Part shown: in pieces, positions 57,095 through 64,000 of the stretch
Layout: each line of letters opens with the position of its first letter
How positions within the stretch are numbered: the stretch's first letter is position 1
Made by a program: the position numbers and the translations under genes
Source: Panonychus citri
Lineage: Eukaryota > Arthropoda > Arachnida > Trombidiformes > Tetranychidae
Reading direction: 5' to 3'
Length of the DNA: 64,000 nucleotides
Assembly: GCF_014898815.1 (NCBI RefSeq)
Contig: NW_026515482.1
Coordinates: 186,001-250,000 of the forward strand
Notes under the pieces: generated by a model
The model's input: only the letters and a program-made list of their open reading frames with translations
Database searches by the model: none
Told to the model about the DNA's origin: nothing

Positions 57095-57477
57095 TTGTAA
57101 CAAGAGAAAACAACTAATCAATTGATCAACATTCATTTTCCTTTTAAAATAGAAAATAAAATGAAATAAATGACAAACATTTCCACATTCAAATTATGAT
57201 AATAGTTTAATGATCAGCTTTTTTTTTGATTACGATAAATAAAAACAAATTGTGATTAAAGTTACAAAGATATTAATTAATTAATTAAGAGAAGGAGAAA
57301 CAATTGAAGAGGTAATTTTTGGGTAATTAAATGTAAATGTTGTTGAAAGAGATACGAGTATGAATTGTAATTAATACCTTTACCATTTTGAATATGAATT
57401 AAATGATTGATTGATTGATTGATTGAAGATTAATTATAGATTAATTATTATAAAAGGATACAAATTTAATCCAATTG
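57095..57477. other. 3' flanks of convergent genes
   Basis: Short A+T-rich spacer between the membrane protein stop and the UGT stop; AAAATAAAATGAAATAAATG near 57152 is a probable poly(A) signal. Contains an ATTG tandem run at about 57403-57426. Confidence 0.5.
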
Positions 57478-59192
57478 TTAGGATTCAATGAGGATTGAAG
57501 GCTCATTCCAAACTGGTGAAATCTTTCCTGATTTATCATGACTTGATGATCCATTGGTTATCGTCCTTGATTGTTTATTTGTATTCTCATTAATTGTTAC
57601 ACTATTGGTGTTGATTATGTGAGAATTGGTTTGATTGTTGGTGTTGTTGGTGCTGTTGTTAGTGTTTAGGTTGGTGTTGGAGTTGGAGTTGGTGTTGGTG
57701 GTGATGTTTGTATTCGAGGTGTTGATTGTGTTTGCATTCGCGTTCATGTTTAAATTGTTCATCTTAAATTGATTAACCATTTCTGTCAATTTCTCATTCA
57801 AAATGTCATGACTTTTTGTGGCTCTCAAATGTTTCCCAATCAATTTCACTCTTTCAATTAGTTCGTTATCGTTGAGAATCTCATCGATTCCTTGGACAAG
57901 TTCGTCCTCGGTCACTCGATAGGGTAAGAAACATTTCCCAATCTTCTTGTCGATTGCCCTTCGGCCATTATCATGTTGGTCGCCAAAAAGAGGCATCACA
58001 ATAAAAGGTTTACCAAAGTAAAGAGTCTCAATGAAACTATTGTTTCCACCATGATGAATGACCATGTCCACTCGAGGCATGATCTTCATCTGATTCAAGT
58101 ATTTGGCTCCGGTCATGTTACCAGGTAATTGCATCTTCTCATGGTGAATACCCTTCGAGACGATGAATTTGTGTGGTGATTTACCGAGAATGTTAATCAA
58201 TCGAGTCATCAACTGGTAATTGGATGTACCCAGGGAGCCGAGAGAGAACAGGATAATCTTGCAATTGGCATTTGAGGTGAAAAACGATTCATCGATTCCA
58301 AGGGGAATGTCATCAGTTCCTCGGACCATGTGATCAACTCGGAACCATTTATCTGGGACTGGGCCGAATTCGGAGTAGTCCAAGTCTTCCGGGTAAGGGT
58401 AAAGGTTGAGGAAGGGAGATTTACCCAGGATTGAGAAGTCAATTCGATCTTGTTTACTTGGGTCGATTCCTTTCGAACGATAAAACTCATCGAATGAACT
58501 TTTAATCTCTGCTAAACTCTCATTGAAGGCGATCCTCAACTTCTCAAACTCTTTGGGATCGTCGTTGATTCCAAAGGCCGACGAGTAAGGGGGAGCTCCG
58601 TATGACCAGTAGGCGAGAAGAGGATTGGTTGACCACAAGGTCACATAAGGGATGCCCGAATTGACGATGGCAGGAACGGAGACCCAAAAGTCGAATATAA
58701 TCAAATCGGGTTTCATCCTTTCCAAAATCAACGAATATTGATCATCCGTTTTAATTAGATAATCATAGAAACTCTCGTTACTTGGCACATTCAGATGGAT
58801 GAATTTCTCCACTGTCTCCATGTCAAACACTCGCGATCTTTGCTCCATGAATTTGCCCCACTTTTCCTGTGGATCTCGATCGGCCTCGAATCCATCGGCT
58901 TCAATCGCTTCGATACCAAAATCATTCCCAGCGACAGTTTTAGTCCAATTTTTGGGAACAATGAAAATACATTCATTCTCATAACGTTTCAAAATCTTTG
59001 CCAATCCAATGCAAGCATTTACATGACCATGGCTATTGGAATAACAAAAAGTCATTCATTCATTAATTCTCAATTCTTTCTAATTACATTCTATTTAACA
59101 ATTTTATCAAAATAAAAAAAAGAAAAGAAAAAAGAAAGAAAGAAAATGATTGAATACACTTACCCATCCATAGGACAAAAGGCGATCTTCAT
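57478..59192 (-). CDS. UDP-glycosyltransferase, bacterial-type (left copy)
   Basis: Two exons, 59192-59164 and 59032-57478, join in phase for 527 residues. GT1 family, GT-B fold. The N-terminus MKIAFCPMDGHGHVNACIGL starts at once with the acceptor-domain strand and the conserved His (11 or 13), with no signal peptide. The C-terminal domain has LFSLGSLG and the donor signature VDMVIHHGGNNSFIETLYFG, followed by MPLFGDQHDN. There is no C-terminal membrane anchor, so the enzyme should be cytosolic, unlike ordinary animal UGTs. Spider mites are known to carry many such UGTs acquired from bacteria and used in detoxifying plant compounds and pesticides. The last 80 residues are an Asn/Thr repeat (NTNSNSNTNLNTNN) not expected in the fold. 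From exon 1 to about 58193 it is mirrored almost exactly by the right copy. Confidence 0.93.
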
Positions 59193-59439
59193 TTTTTTCT
59201 TTTGATTATTCGATGATTCGAAATTTCTAAAAATCAATTAAAATCTAATAGAAAATCAATCACAATTACAATTACAATTACAAATATTAGAATATTTTGT
59301 TTATCAAGTGTCACAATTAAAAGTTGAAAACTAAATGAATATTTTACTCAAACTCCTTCTTAACTTTATCCTTCCAATCGCTTGACAAAATCGTCATTCT
59401 CTCTTATCTTTATCTTCATCATTACTCACTCACTCTTCT

Positions 59440-59472
<33 letters not shown>

Positions 59473-59706
59473 TTCTTTCATATCTTTCTATTTATCTTCT
59501 TCTTCTCTCTCATCCCTCTTTCTACCTATGTTCCTACTCTCTCCTCCTTCCTCTCTCCCTCCGCCTCCTACTCTTACCTTTCGAGTGTAGTTCTGGCCTT
59601 GCAACATCTTATCCATATTAACGATAACACTTACAATTCAAATCAAATTAAATGAAAAACAACGTTAACCTTAAGGCAATCCTATTAAACATAAACATTT
59701 ATCATC
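58193..59706 (-). repeat. Left arm of a large inverted repeat
   Basis: The reverse complement of this stretch equals 62451-64000 apart from microsatellite length and one base (58195 versus 63998). The arm holds the UGT 5' part, its intron, promoter and a CT tract (about 59438-59464). The outer limit is set only by the window end, so the arm probably extends further left. Confidence 0.95.
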
Positions 59707-62450
59707 ATCATACTTGTGATTATAATCAACCAACAAAAATTATCCAATCTAAATAAATATAACAATTGATTCTAATCACAAGTCATCAGGTATTAATCAT
59801 CATTTTTATCATTAAAGTTTTGTTTTTCTTTACCTTATAAACATTATCTTTCTCTTAAGCAATATTTACAATTAACTTAACAACAATCAGTCAGTTAATC
59901 TGATCGATTAACTTGATCATGGACCAAATAATCAAAGTGTGTTGAGAAAAAGAAACTGGATTATCCAATAATATGAAAGATTGATTATTAAAAACCGAGA
60001 GTTTAATCACGTATGGATTAATCATCTTTTAACAAGATATCACTTAACGACAATCGTTAAGTATTAGAGGTTATTACGTTTAATGTGTAAGAAAACCCAA
60101 ACCTCAACAATCAATTAATGATAATAATTTCCCCGGAATCAGTTGATTATCCGATCATCATGATGATCTGACGTCATTATCTTTATTATTATTTATTGTT
60201 AAAGCTAATTGAGATTCTTAACCATTGATTAGATTGGCCTCAAAATAATTAATTGTCATTGGAAATTAACAATATACCTGAAAATTAATTGAACGAAAAT
60301 CAAAGTCCAGGTCTATCCTGATGATCGCAAGGGTAAAGTACGATATGGAATTGATATTAATCCACAAACCTTTTTTTCTCGTTTAATTGTTTCCATTAAA
60401 TTGTACTGATTTGGTTAATTTCACTTCTTCAATCTCATTAAATTGTCAATAAATCAATTCCTTTAAGACAATAAACAATCAATTGATTCTATGGTTAATC
60501 TATTAATTGTCTCCTCTCCTCTCGTTTTGTTTTTTGTATGTTTCTAATCTTATTCAAGGAGATTTACGCTTCTTATTACAATTAACTGATTAACTTATTA
60601 ACAGTAATTAAGATGATCGGGAAACCTCATTTACACCATATACTTATTACATGTATCATGCATAGTGTTGATGTTGAATTATCACCAATAAATCACCTTG
60701 ATAAGAAAATCATTCACTCTTAATCGTTAATCTTACCAATGAATCAACTAATAGGTTTAGTGTTCAATGTCTTATAATCAATGAATACCATTTGATTTTA
60801 CAAGAGATAGATGATTTAATTCACCTAATTTGAAATTGATCGTCCCAAATATTAATAGTAATTAAGGTAAATTAAAGTCTCATTATTTACCTTTTAATTG
60901 TATTTGTCGTCGTCAGCTGTTGACAACTGATTAGATGAAACTGCAAATCGGTAAATTAAGAGGATGAACAAGTGTTAGAAATCAATTTAAATTGGAAAGA
61001 TCATCAGAAAATTACAATCACTCATTATCTTGGATACAGTAAGTATATAATTTTTTCTTCTTCTTCTAATGGTGAATGAATTTCACAGGTAGATCTTAAT
61101 CGTTAAGATGAATATCATTCTCTTCATGTTCACCTTGTTGACTTTCTAAAGGTAACTTTTGATGATAGTTTTATCGTAACATGATTTTGCTGCAATGGAC
61201 TGGATAGAATCGGTATCTAAGGTTCATAATGGCCAATGAACTTGTTGTCTCACGAGTTAAGCCTGAAAGCCAATGAACTTATTCAGATAAACTCAGGGAG
61301 AGAGAGAGAGAGAGAGAGATGATCCTGTTGATAATCATCATCTTCTTCCGCATAATAATCAATCAATTAATCGCATATTTTTGCCTCTTCTTATTGAGGG
61401 ATTTTCTTCTTGTCAACCTTAATCATCTCATCAGAAAACCCTGAAAGTATTTCAATATCTGATTAAATTTAATTAAATTCTAAATTCAAGACCATTTAAC
61501 TGATCAAAGTTAATCATTTTCTCAGTTAATTTGATTTGATTGCTGAGAAAGAAGTAAAAAAAAGGCAAATATAAAAACTTTTTTTCTGCTTCTTTAAAAT
61601 CAAATTGCAATTAAGACTTGAAATTGATTTTAATGCTTTTTTTACAATTTACGTAGACACAATTATCACAATTATAATCATTTTTGATGATTTTCTTTCA
61701 AATTGATTTAAATAAATTACTGTCTCTTGACATAATCTTAAACGTTGATTTACATTTCATTAGCTTGATGATTGCACGATAAGTGATTAATGTTTGATTC
61801 AATTCAAATGGTTTCCGATTTAGATTAGTCTTTTAATCACCCAGGTTAATCCTCTTTTTCATTTCAAGTGTAAATTCATTGTTGTTATTGTAAAGGATTC
61901 ACCTGTTGAATTGAGGAAACAGAAAAATAATTAGTTAATCAAGTGTTTAGTCAATTGATTGTTAATGACGAATACTGAGTTTTGATGATTGATTAAAGCT
62001 TCCTGGATATTGATTGAGAAATATTATTATTACTTGTTGATTATGGAAAAATAATAACATATAATTGACAATCCCATGTGAAAGATGATTAATTAATTAT
62101 ATGATAATAAACAAAATGAAATCATAGGAAAAGTTCATTGAAAAAAATACCGAACTTAATTGTAAACATTGTAATCAAGGTATCAACTTATTGAGTTAAG
62201 TTGTTGTTATTATCAAATGAGAGCAACTTTTGATTCTTAAATTGCAATACGAAAACACTTTCACTTGTAATTGTCAACAATTAACAGTTGATGCAACAAT
62301 TGAGATGAATTCTTATCGATAAATGTTAATCTTTGTATTCCAATAATAATTTTTGATATTTGTACATATCGATTGGAATAGTTTTTATTACTAATAAACA
62401 GGATTGATGTAATAAAAAAGATTCAGTCTCTTGAATCTTTAATCACATGG
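59707..62450. other. Spacer of the inverted repeat
   Basis: 2.7 kb of A+T-rich unique sequence between the two UGT arms. I find no open frame, RNA gene or transposon terminal structure. A short (GA)n run sits at about 61301-61319. Confidence 0.6.
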
Positions 62451-64000
62451 GATGATAAATGTTTATGTTTAATAGGATTGCCTTAAGGTTAACGTTGTTT
62501 TTCATTTAATTTGATTTGAATTGTAAGTGTTATCGTTAATATGGATAAGATGTTGCAAGGCCAGAACTACACTCGAAAGGTAAGAGTAGGAGGCGGAGGG
62601 AGAGAGGAAGGAGGAGAGAGTAGGAACATAGGTAGAAAGAGGGATGAGAGAGAAGAAGAAGATAAATAGAAAGATATGAAAGAAAGAGAGAAAGAGAGAG
62701 AGAGAGAGAGAAAGAAAGAAAGAAAGAAAGAAAGAGAGAAGAAGAGTGAGTGAGTAATGATGAAGATAAAGATAAGAGAGAATGACGATTTTGTCAAGCG
62801 ATTGGAAGGATAAAGTTAAGAAGGAGTTTGAGTAAAATATTCATTTAGTTTTCAACTTTTAATTGTGACACTTGATAAACAAAATATTCTAATATTTGTA
62901 ATTGTAATTGTAATTGTGATTGATTTTCTATTAGATTTTAATTGATTTTTAGAAATTTCGAATCATCGAATAATCAAAAGAAAAAAATGAAGATCGCCTT
63001 TTGTCCTATGGATGGGTAAGTGTATTCAATCATTTTCTTTCTTTCTTTTTTCTTTCTTTTTTTCTTTTGTTTTTTTTTTATTTTGATAAAATTGTTAAAT
63101 AGAATGTAATTAGAAAGAATTGAGAATTAATGAATGAATGACTTTTTGTTATTCCAATAGCCATGGTCATGTAAATGCTTGCATTGGATTGGCAAAGATT
63201 TTGAAACGTTATGAGAATGAATGTATTTTCATTGTTCCCAAAAATTGGACTAAAACTGTCGCTGGGAATGATTTTGGTATCGAAGCGATTGAAGCCGATG
63301 GATTCGAGGCCGATCGAGATCCACAGGAAAAGTGGGGCAAATTCATGGAGCAAAGATCGCGAGTGTTTGACATGGAGACAGTGGAGAAATTCATCCATCT
63401 GAATGTGCCAAGTAACGAGAGTTTCTATGATTATCTAATTAAAACGGATGATCAATATTCGTTGATTTTGGAAAGGATGAAACCCGATTTGATTATATTC
63501 GACTTTTGGGTCTCCGTTCCTGCCATCGTCAATTCGGGCATCCCTTATGTGACCTTGTGGTCAACCAATCCTCTTCTCGCCTACTGGTCATACGGAGCTC
63601 CCCCTTACTCGTCGGCCTTTGGAATCAACGACGATCCCAAAGAGTTTGAGAAGTTGAGGATCGCCTTCAATGAGAGTTTAGCAGAGATTAAAAGTTCATT
63701 CGATGAGTTTTATCGTTCGAAAGGAATCGACCCAAGTAAACAAGATCGAATTGACTTCTCAATCCTGGGTAAATCTCCCTTCCTCAACCTTTACCCTTAC
63801 CCGGAAGACTTGGACTACTCCGAATTCGGCCCAGTCCCAGATAAATGGTTCCGAGTTGATCACATGGTCCGAGGAACTGATGACATTCCCCTTGGAATCG
63901 ATGAATCGTTTTTCACCTCAAATGCCAATTGCAAGATTATCCTGTTCTCTCTCGGCTCCCTGGGTACATCCAATTACCAGTTGATGACTCGATTGATCAA
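62451..64000 (+). repeat. Right arm of a large inverted repeat
   Basis: Mirror of 58193-59706, continuing past the window end. The purine tract at about 62689-62740 is 22 bases longer than its left counterpart, and the UGT intron is 14 bases longer in its T-rich part. Coding sequence is identical except for one silent T/C difference at 63998. Confidence 0.95.
62987..64000 (+). CDS. UDP-glycosyltransferase, bacterial-type (right copy, cut by window end)
   Basis: Exon 1 is 62987-63015 and exon 2 starts at 63161 and is still open at 64000, covering about 289 residues. The protein is identical to the left copy over this span, including the His-bearing GHGHVNACIGLA and the start of the C-terminal domain (LFSLGSLGTSNY). 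It is divergent from the left copy, with about 3.8 kb between start codons. The donor-binding signature and C-terminus lie outside the window, so I cannot say whether this copy also carries the Asn/Thr tail. Confidence 0.93.

Noticed and set aside
59707..62450. Transposon as the cause of the UGT inverted repeat
   Set aside because: No transposase frame, target-site duplication or terminal repeat distinct from the gene copies could be seen in the spacer.
1..64000. CRISPR arrays, tRNA, rRNA or bacterial operon features
   Set aside because: None found; the window has spliced eukaryotic genes throughout.

Overview
This window reads as nuclear DNA of a small-genome arthropod, most likely a plant-feeding trombidiform mite of the spider-mite type. 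The sequence is strongly A+T-rich. Genes are dense and lie on both strands, with short GT-AG introns, and the products are typical of animals: NELF-C/D, gamma-tubulin complex protein 4, acylaminoacyl-peptidase, METTL6, PDE6-delta, TMEM181, GMDS, ARL5 and a Mig-2-like Rho GTPase. The mite assignment is an inference. It rests mainly on two UDP-glycosyltransferase genes at the right end that have no signal peptide or membrane anchor and look bacterial, a gene family known to have been acquired horizontally by spider mites.

Layout. 0-1 kb: part of an SLC46-type transporter on the minus strand. 1.9-7.0 kb: two secreted Thr/Pro-rich genes that look like a tandem duplicate; the second is built on a 1.5-kb minisatellite and carries a 2-nt frame break. 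7.3-8.0 kb: an intronless RPB8 gene, repeated almost exactly at 17.3-18.0 kb. 9.5-10.9 kb: a Fos/ATF3-like bZIP factor. 11.5-12.4 kb: a cysteine-rich secreted protein of unknown role. 14.9-17.1 kb: GCP4, with a decayed fragment of it at about 20.8-21.0 kb. 18.2-31 kb: a compact block of conserved single-copy genes (APEH, NELF-C/D, METTL6, PDE6D, Mtl, cytochrome b5). 31.2-33.6 kb: a protein matching only the N-terminal, PRC2-contacting part of JARID2. 33.9-41.2 kb: TMEM181, a small unknown protein, GMDS and ARL5. 43.6-57.1 kb: a nine-exon type II membrane protein with a very large Asn/Thr/Ser-rich stalk, five LDLa modules, an SRCR module and a trypsin-like domain that has lost its catalytic His and Ser. 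57.5-64 kb: two head-to-head, nearly identical UGT genes forming the arms of a large inverted repeat around a 2.7-kb spacer. The right copy runs off the window.

The genes do not form one pathway. Recurrent themes are local duplication (the Thr/Pro-rich pair, RPB8, the GCP4 fragment, the UGT palindrome), polymerase II pausing and transcription factors (RPB8 twice, NELF-C/D, the bZIP, JARID2-N), and lipid-anchored signalling (Mtl, ARL5, PDE6-delta, and a cytochrome b5 ending in a CaaX-like box). Exon boundaries were placed by hand from splice signals and reading-frame phase. All identifications are from recognised family motifs, with no database search.
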